A stretch of DNA of 64,000 nt from Zygnema cylindricum (GCA_037447655.1 JBBHKE010000886.1:67501-131500); one strand, 5' to 3'; counted from the first letter of the stretch, positions 11,033 to 24,515 are shown. Notes: a model not told the origin generated them from the letters alone. Numbers and translations: made by a program.

Positions 11033-12844
11033 ACAAGACAAGAGGGATGATTTCGATAGAGGAAAAATCTCAAGTGATGAGAAAACAAAGGATGAAAACA
11101 TGTGTAAACAAGTATAGTGAGGAAGAGGAAATCCTCACTAAAGTAGAATTACATTATATTGTGACAGGTGAGGATGTTACGATTATGAAGATGATGGAGA
11201 GAGGCAAGAGAGGGAGGAAGAAAGAGAGAGAAGACGAAGATGGCGGGAAAATAAGAAGAAGGATAATTATAAGAAGAGGAAGAAGAAAGATAACTGTTTT
11301 AGAAAGAAGATGAAAAATAGGAGGTAAGGGAAAGGAAAAGGATAGAGTTTTGGACTTCCGTTAATGAAAACGGAGCAGCGGTGTTTTTTTTAAGTGTTTT
11401 ATTCTTTCTCTTTTTGGTGAAAATATAAGTAGAAATATATACGAAGGGACTCGAATAATTTTTAGTATTATTTCTTACGCTTATTTTCTGTTTTTTCCTT
11501 TTATATTGTTGAGCTCAAAACTGTACCAGGTACGTTATTTACAGTCTTGTGTTTGTATGTCCTATTTTGAAAATATATGTTTTAACTACTTTTTTTTTTT
11601 AGCATTTATTGTTTTGACATTTAGCAGATGATGATGTACTAACTAGTACTGTTTTCTGTTTGCAACAGTTTTTATACACGCAATGAAACATATACCAAAT
11701 TTTACCTAATAATGTGAGATCCTACTGCCAATCGTCGGAAAATTTACCCAGATATTATTCGAATGAAACTCTAAATAAATACCCAGGAAGGATGGGAAGG
11801 AAGGAAGGAAGAAGGAAGAAGGAAGAAAGAAGGATGAAAGGACGGTCACACTCCAAATTTTCCAGAAAAGTGAAATGAAATTATGTCAAAAAACACTGGA
11901 AATATGACAATAACGAGGAACTTGCAAAGAAAAGTTACTTATTTAGCAACTTGATACATTTGCAAAAATCGAAGAAAAAAAACTCAAACATTCGATAAAA
12001 GAAGAAATATAAATATGGGGCAGAGGGAGAAAACAACAAATAGAAATATGGGGCAGAGGGAGAAAACAACAAATACTAAGCTATATCACCATGTTCTAGC
12101 TTATTTCGAATTGTCCCATTAAGACTTTCACAACTTTTCCACCGATTCTTCCTCATTCTTCCAACTTTTTGCCAGATCTCCTTTTCTATTGTAAATCGTA
12201 ATTATTTCGGGTTTTATTAGTTGGGGTTTGACATCGCTTGCGAAATCTCATTTGTATTTTAACCCAAAAATCGGATTTATCTAGCTTTTTTACCTCAACT
12301 TTTTTTCCCTTTTTTTTTCCTCCATTGGGGTTTTATAACGGCTTTTTATAATGAAAAAGCCAACACGTCTCCTCGTTGTCTTTAAATACATAAATTTTTA
12401 AGATCAAGGAAAGGCAAAATACGACACAACAGAAAGTTCGAGGAGAAATGGTATTCCATATGGATTGATGTTTAAAATCCATCGGCAAACTGGCATATAA
12501 ATTAAGTTATTGGTGTTTGTTTTCTCAAAAATATAAAAACTTGTCAACATTTTTCTCTATTCTAGGGTGTAAAGCATGTGGCAAGTAGTTCTATGTGGGG
12601 ATCGACTTCTAAGGACCTCAAAAAGTAAAAAAACTCGGGTCAAACGAGAAAGTAGGAGTGTAATGACTGAAAACTTTAAACCATGGAATTTTAGTTAAAG
12701 ACTGAACGATTCCGTTCGATATACATCGCAGTTTGAAGACGTTGTAAAGTTGGAGGAATGGTGTTCCCAAGAGCCATAAATAGAAAAGTAAATAAAATTT
12801 GGATTGTCCGAATGAATCCAAACAATAATGGCATTAAAAAACTT
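11033..12844. other. Intergenic region, no gene seen
   Basis: I find no coding feature. It holds a short GGAAGGAA-rich patch (11786-11850) and a tandem duplication of about 34 bp around 12010-12076 (ATATGGGGCAGAGGGAG units). It lies downstream of the stop codon of the receptor kinase, so its right part should contain that gene's 3' UTR. Confidence 0.4.
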
Positions 12845-15800
12845 TCACCGCGGGAGCAAAACACTTTCTTTCTGAACAGTCCTGAAGAAGGAATTGAAGC
12901 TGAGAGAACGGATGTTGACAGAACTGCCTCTAAAAGAAGTGGTCGTTCTGAGAATTGGATGTATGGGACCTTCTTCTTCAGCAACTTCTGCAGTAGAAAG
13001 AAGTGTCAATCCGTTGTTTTCCATGACTTGCGAGTCTTTGTTCTCCATTTTTGTCTTAAGTAAACGCAAATGGCTCGCCACGTCGGCCATTTCCGGTCGA
13101 TACAGAGAAACTTTTTGAAGACAGGAGGCCGCGACACTCGACAAGATGTTCATGTCATCCAAAGAGTAGTTGGAGTCCATACTCGGATCCACGATGGCGG
13201 AAAGTCCAAAAGTTGACCGCGTCATTTTCAACGCCTGTACGGGTAGACAATATTATTAATCATTAAATAGCTTTACGTTACCAAAAGGTAGGGATAAATA
13301 ATGATGCGTTCGAAACAAGGTACGGGGCAAAGTAATTTCCTTCTTTGGCATTGTTAAAAAAATTAAAATTTAAAAAAGCATAATAGGAGGTTTAATACTT
13401 GGAATTATTCAACAAACAAGAATTTTAGAAGAAATTATCAAGGTGACTATACTTAGAGCTATTCAATAATCAAGAATTGTAATTGGGTATAATAAGGCAA
13501 CTAGACCAAGGACTCGACTCATGTTACTGCACGGGTTTCTTAAGGATATAAGGACATAAGGATATAATTATTTTTGCACATATACATACATTATTTGTAC
13601 ATGAGTGTATATGTGTGCGACGCCAAACAAAATGGAGAGATATCGACTACATACCCAATTTGCTAAGGAGATCCTTTCGTGAACACCGTCTCCAGTTATT
13701 TCCTCAAGAATTGCCTCCTGACCAGTAATGAGTTCTAGGATTACAACTCCAAAACTACACACAGAAACGCCAAAAAGTTCTCATGTGTTAATTCTCAAAA
13801 GTCGAAAGTTACCAAATACCGGTTCTGACCAGCAATCTCGAAAATAAACAAAAACAATGAAGAGTTCCTCAGCCACTATGATGGAATCCAAGGGTTTTCT
13901 TGTATTAACAGGAAAAATGTAACTTCCTTTTGTGTGGATAAATTCATCTTAATTATATTTCATGCACATACATATGTGCAAGTTCTGAATGAAAGAAATG
14001 AAAAGAATGTGCTCTGGGGAAAAATGGAAAAGGTGTTCTCACCAATAAACGTCGCTTTTCGCCGTGACTCGATAAGTAGAGTAATACTCCGGATCCATGT
14101 AACCATAAGTTCCGGCAACTGCAGTTCTCTTCGCTAATTCCTCTTTGTCTTCATTGTCCTTTAGAAGACCGACATCACAAACTTTCGCCTACAAATGTAG
14201 AAAAAAGTACGAATTTAATTAGTCATTGAAACACAACGAGCGTTTTATTTATCCCCAAATGTCATTTCTCCCTATTCTTCCCAAGGTCATTTGTTTTAAC
14301 CTATTGCAAAATGGGGGTTATTTGTTCGTTAAATACACCTTAGGCACAGTGAAAAGGATCCAAAAAGCTCCATAGGACACTTGATGGGAGATCTTTGCAC
14401 AACGAACTATGACCATCTAGGACACTACTTTAGATAAAAGGACCAACAATAAATGACACAAAGTAACAGAAGTCCTAAATACACTTTCAGGACAGGTACA
14501 AGCTGGCAGAATAAGAAAGATAAATAATTACAAAAATAGTTGGTAAGTTCGGTGAACTGCAATTTCAGTTCATTTAAAACAATACAAGGCCAGGACATCA
14601 TAGAACATTAACTTCTCAATACTCATAACAAACATTGAGGTAAATTCTATCTGCAAGTAAAACTTCAACCACAACTGCAAAAACTATCTCTATAGGACAA
14701 ATTCGAAAAACAATGTAAATACAAATATCAACTGTTGTACAGTTGATTCAATCGTGATGCATTATAGGATAAATTCGGAAAACAATGTAAATACAAAGAT
14801 CGACTGTTGTATAGTTGATTCAATCGTAATGAATGGCCTGTATTTTACCTGCATATTTGCGTCCAAAAGGATATTGTCTGCCTTAATATCGCGATGAATA
14901 ATAGTAGGTTTTGCTTGCGTGTGAAGATATCGCAATCCTTCAGCAGCTCTAAGAGCGATATCCACACGTTGTTCAAATGTCAGAGCAGGATTAATTATGC
15001 CTGTTTTACGGAGAGCGAAAAATAAGTATCTTAATTATCACTCCCTCTCCCTCACATCCACCCTCTCCATCTCTCCCTCTCACTCTCCTGTCCCCCTACC
15101 TCTCCCTCTCCTTCTTCCTCTCTCCCTCTCCTCTCTCTCTCCCTCATTCCCTCTCTACCTCTCTTCCTCTCTCCCTCTCCGCTCTCTCCCTCTCTCTCTC
15201 TCCCTCTTTATGAAATCCCCCTCTATCCCTCTCCATCCCTCCTCTCTCTCTCCCTCTCCCTCTCTTTCTCCTCCTCCCTTTCCCTTTTCCTTGTACTCTC
15301 CTTCTCCCTCCCTCTCCCTATCCCTCTCCTCTCTCTCCCTCTCACTCTCCCTATCCCCCTCCCACTCCCTTTTTTTCTCCCTCTCCCCCTCCCACTTTCC
15401 TGCTCAAGCTCTCCCCTCTTCCCCCCTTTCCCTCTTTCTTGATAGAAATAAGAGTCAAATCGGAATGCGCTCACAATCACCCAAATATCTCAATGCGGAA
15501 GCGAAATTAAAATCAAAACAAACATTATAACACATTGAAATCTCATAGTCCAAGATAGAGGCAAATTCAACACACAATAAAATAAACTCATATTATCTCA
15601 ATCCTTAAACATTACACTTCTCTTAACTCATTCTTTCTTAATTGACTCTTAACTTGATTCCTAAATGTTATACTTTCTAAAATTGATTCTACCACACTCA
15701 CACGATGGCTTTATAACTTAGCCGTAGAAATAATATAGAACACTAACTCTAGAAGTATCTAAATGTACTTAGACGTAAATGTGGTACAAAAAAAAATGAA

Positions 15801-18800
15801 ACTACTAGAAACAAAACTGACAAAGTCCTGTACGAATAATTTAACTTACGCGAAACGAAACTACTAGATGTAGGTTTCGCGAAACGAAACTTCTCGATGT
15901 ACGGTACTGAAACTTAAACAAAATAAATCAAATCATATCTAATCGTGTACACGCGAAACGTACACGCACGAAATACCAAATCAAACTAATCGAAACAAAA
16001 CCAAAATACGCAAACCGACGCACGACCAAATCAAATGAAATTGACGCGCGACTAAATCTATACCACACTAACTACGAACCGACATTACGTAGACGTAGAT
16101 TCCAACATTGTAAATCGTAACAATCCCCCTCTCAATGTTGAATCTATACTAACTCATAATCAAACTCAAAATAATCCTAACTTAGGCCTTCCTCTCACAA
16201 AGACATCATACATAGCAGCTTAAGTTAACATGTCCGCTGCTTCTTCACCCGTTGGTACAAAAACAAACTCAATCTCACCAGCATTAACTAAATCTCTCAC
16301 AAAATGCCACTGAATCCTAATGTGCTTAGTCCTCTTATGAAACACTGGATCCGTCTCTCCCTCTCCCTCTATCCCTCAGCAATTTGTATTCGTTGTGATG
16401 TCCAAACAGATTGAATTGTGCCTTTTTGGTAGAAAGGCAAAATAAAGTATATTAATGTCCTGTCCCTCTACCTCTCCCTACCCCTCGCCCTTTCCCTCTC
16501 CCTATCCCTCTCCCTCTACCCTACCCTCTCCCTCTTCCCTCTCTCCCTTTCCCTCTCTCCCTCTCGACCTCTCTCCCTCTCTCCCACTCTGCCTCTCTCC
16601 CTCTCTCCCTCTCTCCTCTTCCTCTATCCCTCTCTCCCTCTCTCACTCTCCTCCCTCTCTCTCCCGCTCCCTCCCTCTCCCACTCCGCATCCCTCTCCCT
16701 CTCCCTCTCCTAATCCCTCTCTCCCTCTCCTCTCTTTTCCTCCCTTTCTCTCCCCTCTCTCTTTTCCCCTTCCTCTCTCATCCCCCCCTTCTCCTTTTCG
16801 CTCTCACTATCCCTCTCCCTATCCCTCTCCCTGGCACTCTCCCCAAACCTCTCCATCACCCTCCCCCCCACTCTCTCTCCCTCTCATTCTCTCACTGCCT
16901 CTCTTCCTCTCTCCCTCTATCCCTCTCTCTCCCTCTCAATTTTTCCCCCTCTCCTTCTCTCCCTCTACTTCCCTCCCACTCCCTCTCCCTCTCCCTCCCA
17001 CTCCCTCTCCCTCTCCCTCTCTCTCCCTCTCCCTCTCACTCTTCCTATCCCTCTTTCTCTCCCTATCCCTTTCCCTCTCTCTCTCCATCTCCCTCTCCCT
17101 CTCCCTCTCCCTCTCTTTCTCCATTTCCCTCTCTTTCCCTCCACTTCTCTCTCTACCTCTCCCTCTCCCTCTCCCTCTCCCATTCCCACTCCCTCCCTCT
17201 CCCTCTCTCCCTCCCCCTATCTCTCTCTTTTCCTCCCTCTCACACTATATCCCCCTATTACTTTGCAGTTTATTTGTCCAATCGGAGATCGCCACATGGC
17301 AGTAGTTCCAGACGACTGGTTTCCCATGTAACTTATTTTTGTTTTTGCAAAAGTTTGAGATTTCAACGTGCCAGTTTTTCAGATTTTTATTAGGAACACC
17401 ATTAAGTTATAAAAAATGTAAACATTGCAAACTTCAACCTTGGACTAGCTTCCAGATCGGCAACCAAACCGAGATACAATATATAGGGAATATGTTTGTG
17501 AATAAATTCTTACTCTTAAATGACTTTCAACGTCTAATGAAAGTAGCAAGATATGCAACAATGCAGAAATTACAAAGGGGTAGAGTGGGGACGAAAGGGA
17601 GGATAAACAAGCATGCATAGAAGAGAGGAAAGAAGAGGGATAAGGGTGAGAGATAGAGATGAAACTCAAAAAGTTGTAGTGGAGAGAGAGGAGGGAAGAA
17701 TATAGAAAATAAAGAAGCTGGAAGGAAAGTGCAGATGGAAAGAGAGAGGACTCAAATAGCATGAGGCCATACCTTCCCCTCGTTTAAGGGCCGATTTGAG
17801 TGTCCCATTTTCAATGAATTCGTAAACCAATATCTGCTCGGCGTCAGTGTGACAAAACCCAATTAACTTTACAAGGTTCTTGTGGTTCATTCTCGATATG
17901 ATTTCGACCTGCATAAATTTTTAAGTCCAAAAAAAGGTTTAGAATCGGTGGAAAGATTGATTTTAAGCCTTCAAAACAAAGATTTCCTTTTGCCCATTTT
18001 TGATTCATCAAAGGAGTTTGGTAAAAATATCGAAGAAACGGTTCTCGTTGATTTACCGAATAGATAGAACAGCTCAAAAAAATAATCCGTCAATATAAAC
18101 TTGAAATGGAGCTTCTCGTTTGTCAATAAATACACGTTACACGCCATAAGAAAACAATTTGTTTCTAGTTTCTGCTAAAACTACAAAACTTGTTAGGTAC
18201 CTTTCTCAAGGTGACAGGACCATTTGGGATTTTCCGAAAAAAAAATATTCACAAGATATCTTTATTTAAATATGTTTCAATTCGATGAGAAAATGAAGCA
18301 GCCTTCACCTACTCTCAATCATCATTCTCAAATCATTACTTTCAAATGGCTAACTTTAACAAACCTCATTCTTGAATTGTTCCAAGCTTTCTACTGAAGC
18401 ATTATTTGCTCGCTTCACGGCCCATAGTTCTCCATTCTTTGATACTCCTTTATAAACTGTCCCAAAGCCTCCAGCTCCGAGTGCGTTGCTCTCACTGAAA
18501 TTGTCAGTGGCCTCACTGATCACGTGCATAGGTAAAAAATTTACGGTATGTTTGTTAAGTTTCCTGGTAATAAAATGCTCTTTTTTTCTGCAGAAAAAAA
18601 TATCATAGTTAGACAATAGATGCAAAAGGAAATTGCATGTATGTTGGGGAAAACATGATTAACATTAGACGGCCCGGATATTGCACCAAGTTTGGAGCAT
18701 ATTTGACCCTTTGTCAAACATATGTTTCATCGATCAAACTTCATCGGATTGACATCGGATATCGCCAAAAAATGTTGGGCGATCATTTGTAATATTTGCA

Positions 18801-21800
18801 GAAATTTTAAACCTTGAAGAATTACATTTTTAATGAAAGGATCGATAACAACTAAAACAACTAAAATAACTAAGGAACAATTAAGGAGAAATTATTGTAG
18901 AACTAATGTATGAGAATTAATGTGAATTCCTCTTCTGAATTATGTAATGTCTCTATCTATGTTCATGAGAAATTAATGTTTGTAATGTGAGCTGGTTGAT
19001 AATTGACATTGAGTTAAATTCGCTTCCGCATTGTAATTTGTCATTTCTTTGCGCATTCCGATTGTGTTGCGCATTCCGATTGTGTTATCGATCCTTTCAT
19101 TTAACACACTGCATTTTTTCTTAAGTATCTTCAATGTGATAAAAAATAATTGAAAAACAGCTTTAGACTAAGATAACAATAACACAACTATAAGTTTTGT
19201 TTTCGTTATTGACACTAGAGTGGACATAAAAAACCAGAAAACACAGTGAAATACGTTCAAAACAGAACACCGATTCCACTATAACTTCAGGAAGTAAGAA
19301 TGGGAAAGTTTTAAAAATGTGTAAGAAATCTGGCTGAATGTTGGACTTTTTTTTTGATTTGTTGAATGTATGATTTTTTTTTTTTTGGCGCTATTGGGGA
19401 CCTGTTTGTATTATTTTAAGTTTGGAAAATGCTGAAGTTCAGTACTTCGTGGTATTCGATATTCAACACTTTGGAAGTATTCAATCATGGGAACAAAAAA
19501 GGTAGAACTTCGTCCATTTTCGAAAAGAAATCTTAAGTTTGGTACAAACTTTCATTAGATTGACCTCTATCACCTCATGAAATTTTGATTTCCCCTATAA
19601 AATCTGGCAAAGTCATACAGGTTGCATAAGTTCCTAATAATTTATAAACATACTTTTTTACACGGGTGAATGGAGTCTTACTTTTGAAAATACAGAAATA
19701 AGCTGCGATTGCTGCAACAAAAATGAGAAGCATAGATCCCGCGACAATAATAGGTATTGCATAGACGGGTATGGGTTTGTCTGCATGATTAAAGACACAC
19801 CATTCCATAAGCATACACGTGTCAGTACACAATGCGTAATGAAGTATTTACTGAGTGCGGAAATAGCGTTCACTAGACCTGGAATTTCAGCATGTATTAG
19901 GCCAACTGCTCCTCTGCTATCGAAAATACCATCGTTTACTGACTTTATACCATATTCACCTATTCGTCAATAATATCATAAGGTTAACATTTTTTTTCTT
20001 TCAGTATGGAAAAGATTTAACAATTATTTTTTCCTTAACAATGGTTACCCTAAATATTAAGAAAAGGGATGGGATCTTGTGTTTTAAAAAACAAGTTGCG
20101 CAAAAATATCAACACGCATCATTATTCTTATTTATTTTCCGTTTGACCAAAGAAAATAAATGAGTGGACAGATTTCATCAGGACTAATGCTGCAGTACAA
20201 AGATAAAGTTTTCTTGTACTTGTGGAAATATACCAAAATGTTACCTGATATAAAACGAAGGTAAAGGTTACATGTGCCCTTGGTACTATACTAAAAATTT
20301 ACGTGATATTTATATGAACCTTCGGTACCATAGGAAAACCATAGCACGGGTTTACCGTTACGTTAATTTGGTCCGCGAAAAAAACGCGACCTTAAACTTT
20401 CGGCATAGCCAAAATTGGCAAATGCCCCTAAGAATATTATTTGTGGGTCCAAAAAATTCCAAATACCCGTGACTAAACGTTCTGCAAACGATCGAGAACT
20501 TGATGAGTTCATTACATCCCTACATCTGTAGACAGTGTATTCTTTTAGTTTTCACCTTTACTTTTCACCTTATAATTTTTTGTTCCTTTTAAGATCATCC
20601 TTTGCTATGGTGTCATGCTTAATAAATACTGGATAAATATTTAATGTGTTTAGGTTATTAAACATGTGTCCTTTGCGTGACAAGTGAAAATCTCGTCGAA
20701 TGTGATGTTGTATGTGTACTATATTAATGGTGCTAAGGTAACTATGCTCGTTTTTTTGAACTGGGCACCTTCAACTAAGTGTTATTAGAAAGAACGACCA
20801 ACCTCCCAATTAGACTACATATATGCAACGTTTCAGGCACAGAGCGATCACTGAGGAGGAAAAGTCACAATTAAGAAATAGATTTTCGATGTTTCTGAAC
20901 ATAAGAAGGTTTTAAGGGGCTACATTCCAATACTTTTGGTTGGACACGCGTCAAGGGCTAGAGAACAACCTGCGGATGGCGAGGGAGGTGGAGGTGGCGA
21001 CGGAAAATTGACAACAACACCTATCACAAGTACAATAAGGTTGCTCATAAAGTCAATGTGCCAAAAAACTGTCGATTGCAAAAGGTCAAGTTTATCGTGT
21101 AATTGATTTGCTCGCAAAGTATGGAAAATTTGAAATATCAAGCAAACTATTGCTTCCAATAATGACATATTCCTGTAAGGATCTTTTTATCTCTTTTAAT
21201 AAGGTGGATAATGCTCCACGAACTTGGAAACACTTCTATCATTTAACATGGAAATTACAAAGCACATGTAAACATAAAAGAAAAAACAACATTTTTCAAC
21301 ATTTTTTTTGTTCACATGTTTTTTTTTTGTGTATGTATGTATTTATATACATACATATGTTTATACTGTATTAAATTAATATATAATGAATAAATATATA
21401 TATATATATGTGTATGTATATACTGTTCCATCACGTAGGAAATTAATTTATGACACAGCCAAAAATCATCAACGGCAACAAAACTAAGTTAGACCACCAA
21501 TCAAAGACAAGCAGAACATGAAAAATAATCATTGTTGGTGCCATTATGTAACCTCAAGGCTCTAATCACAAGATATTTTGATACAAACTACTTAGGTTAA
21601 AGTGTTTTTGAGACAGCCGTTTTTGACCCCAGTTTATTTCCATTGTAAAATATACTTCATTACCAATCCCATAAATTAAAAAACACAAGGAAAAAAATGA
21701 TTTTTTTATAACGTCCGTTATATCGTGACATGGAAAATATTTCGAGTGTCTCACCATTTACGCAACTTGCAAGGAGATAGTTTCCAGGAAAAAAACTGTG

Positions 21801-24515
21801 CCTCACAATGCCCAAAACCCTATATCAGCATTTGATACTGTTATGGTCATGTCATTGCCACCGCTACCTTTGACATTTCTTTTGCGATTGATAACGTGAA
21901 GTAGTACCTATCCGCGCCGATATTAGCTACAGTATGCTAAAAGGAGAATGAATCATTTTGAAACTTGGACTCCCTTTTTGAGCCCGAAACATCCAGCTCT
22001 AGTCTTAAGAGATCGGGAACAGGGCATCCTACCTATACATGGAGCAGTTGGTGCGGCTGTACGTAAAAAACGAAGGAGGCACATATCCGGTTAAGTCATT
22101 CATGCTCAAATTTCTGCCCATACAGAACAACCAAAGAACTGTTAAAAGTGCGTTAAGTCAAAAACAAACTCTAAGAATGATGACAAAAAAGATTACCGAA
22201 TCCTTCCAATAGAAATTAATCGTCATCTTTTGTTCAAAATAGTAGAACCCTTTACAATATCAATATTTTGCCACCAGTCGATTTTTTTTAGATTTAAACA
22301 GCTCTCAAGGCCATAAATCTCGCATGTTTTTGATGGCGTCATTGTGAATATTTCATGTTGCTACAACAAGTCGACGTACATTGTAGGAAATTTAGTCAGC
22401 AAATACGCCACTCTTAAACTTACAAGGTTTTAAGCGGAAGTTTTCCTAGGTTGTCAGGCACTCCTCCACTCAGTTTGTTGTCAGACAAGTCCCTGTCAGC
22501 ACATTATACCATCATTAAGATTTTCAAATATTGGAGAATCTTCAATAAAGAGTTGGTATAACACATGAGGTTGTAATCCAGTAATTTTACGTTCGTTAGC
22601 GCACTTGGGATTTTGCAAAACATTCAAGCATTAGCTCGTTAGAAATAGGACAAGTTTAAAATTCTCCAATTCCTCAAAAATCAAACAAAGTTTATGATTC
22701 GACTGGCATTGGAATCTATTTCTCAGCTATTTTGGAACGATTGAAGTTAACAAAACAAATAATAATCTAAATAAATGCAGAAAACTAAACATCAAAAGTA
22801 CTTACAGTATAACGAGCTTCGTTGGTTGAAGATCCGTTATGTTTCCACTCAGCTGGTTATGTGACAAATCTCTAATAAACAAAATAGTACACAGCAAAAT
22901 CTTTTCAGGTCAGTTATAATAAAAGGCTTCTTAGATGGTATTACCTATAGAATATTTCACCGAAACACTCGAAAAATGCTGTCATGTATCTTACAAAAGG
23001 ATTACAAATAATTTCTTTACAGAATGAAATTTTAGCATGAACTGTTTTAAGCCTTATTTGAAGATGATAAGTCATTTTCAGAAAGCTAGAATCCAAATCT
23101 TTCATTTTGTCACTATACCACGCACAATGCATCAAAGAACGTAAATAACAAAATCCTGGAAATCTGGGATTAAACAGACCAAATAAAAAACTTATTTCAG
23201 ATTTTTCTAGCTTATCTTTTGTGAGGGGCGGATAACAAGTCAGTTCAAAAGCCCCTTTTTGGGTATCCGTCCCTAGATGCGGCACCTGGAATCACCTACG
23301 TGTTTAGTAATAGAAAGCAAAGGTTCAACTCACAAAACAGAAAGTCTCCGCAAATTCCCAATCTTATTCGACATATTACCATTGAGATTGCATCGGCTCA
23401 TGTTCCTTTTCCACAAGCGGCCAACAAATGTAAAGATCAGAAGGCTGCACCTGCCTAGAATTGGTATAATTTTTGAGTGGTATAAAGTCGTATATAAGGA
23501 AAATTATTGCTTAGAAAGTACTGATAACAATTTGAAGATGCACCTAACCACGATAGTGTGTTTGGAGAACATTGCCTTAATTGATCAACTTATGTTGCTC
23601 TCTGTTGAAGTCTTCTATTGACACACTGCCAAACATTATAGTTAAAAAAAATCACAGCTTTACAACTAATGCATATGATCCTCAGCGGTACTTTACCACC
23701 GCAAGTTTGTAACCCTACTTGTGATGGCCTTATATACATGACTGGTTGTTAAGCAGTTTCCTTCAAAAAAGCATAGGTGAAAGCAATAGTTGTGTGTCAT
23801 GACAAAAACAATAAATTTTATTAGAGCTTGTAATGCTCACAAATACACTAGACCAGAAAAACTTGCAGGTCTGTATATCCGAAGTGAGTCATCGTAAACA
23901 AAATCCACATCTCCAAAGGTATCGGGAATTCCAGAATCAAATGGGTTGTTGGACAAATCCCTGGTATTGCAGTAGAAAACGGCAAAGTCTTATCAGCTTT
24001 TGAAATTAAATGAGAACCTAAAATTATCCGCAAAATGCTTCAGCATCGCCAAAGTTTACTTGGTTTTTTTGGGTGCTCTATGAAAAAAACATAACACTGG
24101 CCGATTGTAAAAACACCAAATTTAAGAAACTACATGTACTTACAAAATTTGGAGAAATGAAAAGTTCCCCAGATAAGAGGGAATAGCGCCAGTTAAATTG
24201 TTATTGCTCAGATCAAGGATTTGTAATTTTGTCCCCTCTTTTGCGAAGTTCATCGGAATTTCGCCAATGAAATGATTCCGAGAAAGATCAATTGTCTCAA
24301 TGTTAACACAATTAGTGTTATTGGGAAGAAGTCCATTGAACTGGTTGCCACTGAAGTTTAGGATTGATATGTTTGGCAATCTCAACATAGTAGAAAGATT
24401 TTCAGACAAATTGTTGTTTGCCACACTGAATGTGGTAACGTATTCACTTTTCAAAGTGGGCAGTTCCCCTGAGAATTTGTTATTATCCAAATATAGATAT
24501 GTCAGGCCTGTCAGC
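12845..24515 (-). CDS. LRR receptor-like protein kinase, 5' end missing
   Basis: Single-pass plasma-membrane receptor: leucine-rich-repeat ectodomain, one transmembrane helix, cytosolic Ser/Thr kinase. Exons in transcript order: about 24515-24144, 23960-23841, 23405-23334, 22871-22806, 22492-22424, 22113-22033, 21795 (or 21819)-21755, 21020-20934, 19959-19852, 19780-19654, 18587-18365, 17908-17773, 15000-14849, 14188-14043, 13754-13655, 13234-12845. From the second exon on, every junction has GT/AG and matching phase with no in-frame stop: about 760 codons. Missing are a start codon, signal peptide and N-terminal LRR cap; upstream DNA is retroelement gag from 24.5 kb. So either the gene is broken at its 5' end or the first exons lie beyond the insertion, though I see none up to 33 kb. 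The 15001-17772 intron is swollen by polypyrimidine DNA and a copia scrap. Ligand unknown. Confidence 0.85.
14692..14835. repeat. 72-bp tandem duplication beside a kinase exon
   Basis: Units 14692-14763 and 14764-14835 both read ATAGGA-AAATTC then AACAATGTAAATACAAA, with several mismatches. The second unit ends 13 bp from the 5' splice site of the 14849-15000 exon, inside the intron. Confidence 0.75.
15042..15439 (+). repeat. Polypyrimidine (CTCTCC)n tract, left part
   Basis: Nearly pure C/T on the plus strand, in imperfect CCCTCTCC units, inside the receptor-kinase intron, so the transcript would be GA-rich. A copia fragment separates it from a second, longer tract. Confidence 0.85.
15440..16353 (-). 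mobile_element. Copia fragment: RNase H tail plus 3' LTR
   Basis: On the minus strand, 16353-16180 encodes the end of a Ty1/copia RNase H domain: [16 protein letters not shown], then [18 protein letters not shown], with a stop soon after. A polypurine tract (GAGAGGGGGAT, 16133-16143) and an LTR beginning TGTTACGATTTACA (16132) follow. The LTR probably reaches about 15440. The rest of the element is missing; both sides abut C/T-rich DNA. Family differs from the copia at 51425-57874. Confidence 0.75.
16354..17254 (+). repeat. Polypyrimidine (CTCTCC)n tract, right part
   Basis: About 900 bp of C/T-rich DNA, interrupted at 16379-16455 by unique sequence ending AAGGCAAAATAAAGTATATT, which resembles the sequence just before the left tract (GCGAAAAATAAGTATCTT, 15017-15034). 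The open frames in it (Ser/Leu/Pro repeats) are not genes. Confidence 0.85.
18834..19100. mobile_element. MITE with perfect TIR and TTA flanks
   Basis: AATGAAAGGATCGATAACA at 18832-18850 has a perfect reverse complement at 19083-19101. TTA lies directly outside both ends (counting ATGAAAGG as the terminus), which fits a 3-bp TTA target duplication of PIF/Harbinger type. Length about 267 bp, non-coding, in a receptor-kinase intron. Confidence 0.65.
19654..21020 (-). other. Juxtamembrane and transmembrane exons of the receptor kinase
   Basis: Exon 20934-21020 encodes a proline-rich linker ([13 protein letters not shown]) with two cysteines. Exon 19852-19959 encodes a short extracellular segment. 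Exon 19654-19780 encodes the membrane helix ([20 protein letters not shown]) followed by a basic stop-transfer stretch rich in Lys. Junction phases 1, 1 and 2 agree with the neighbours. Confidence 0.8.
22033..24515 (-). other. LRR ectodomain of the receptor kinase
   Basis: About nine leucine-rich repeats of plant type. The first large exon (24144-24515) encodes several units ([21 protein letters not shown]). Then come small exons at 23841-23960, 23334-23405, 22806-22871, 22424-22492 and 22033-22113. Most of these encode one repeat each ([59 protein letters not shown]) and share the same phase, one nucleotide in and two out, splitting the Leu codon at each junction. This one-repeat-per-exon pattern is usual in plant LRR receptors. 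A cysteine-containing cap (NCSMY, then LLASC) follows. Confidence 0.85.

Larger units (their letters stand above)
12845..18587 (-). other. Kinase domain of the receptor kinase
   Basis: Glycine loop [14 protein letters not shown]-binding Lys in AVKRA, helix-C Glu in KNEVEII (18365-18587 and 17773-17908), catalytic loop [14 protein letters not shown] (14849-15000), activation segment ending [11 protein letters not shown] (14043-14188), then [16 protein letters not shown] (13655-13754 with the end of the previous exon) and a C-lobe plus tail (12845-13234). HRD gives an RD-type kinase. The metal-binding DFG is DVG (KVCDVGLL): Asp kept, Phe replaced by Val, which leaves chelation possible but is unusual. 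The C-terminal tail of about 60 residues resembles nothing I know. Confidence 0.85.

Noticed and set aside
10672-11313. 213-codon ORF
   Set aside because: Overlaps a dispersed repeat and ends in a simple Lys/Arg/Glu-rich stretch; no domain and no splice partner.
16455-17393. 312-codon Ser/Pro/Leu ORF
   Set aside because: Entirely a translation of the CTCTCC repeat, in an intron of the opposite-strand receptor kinase.
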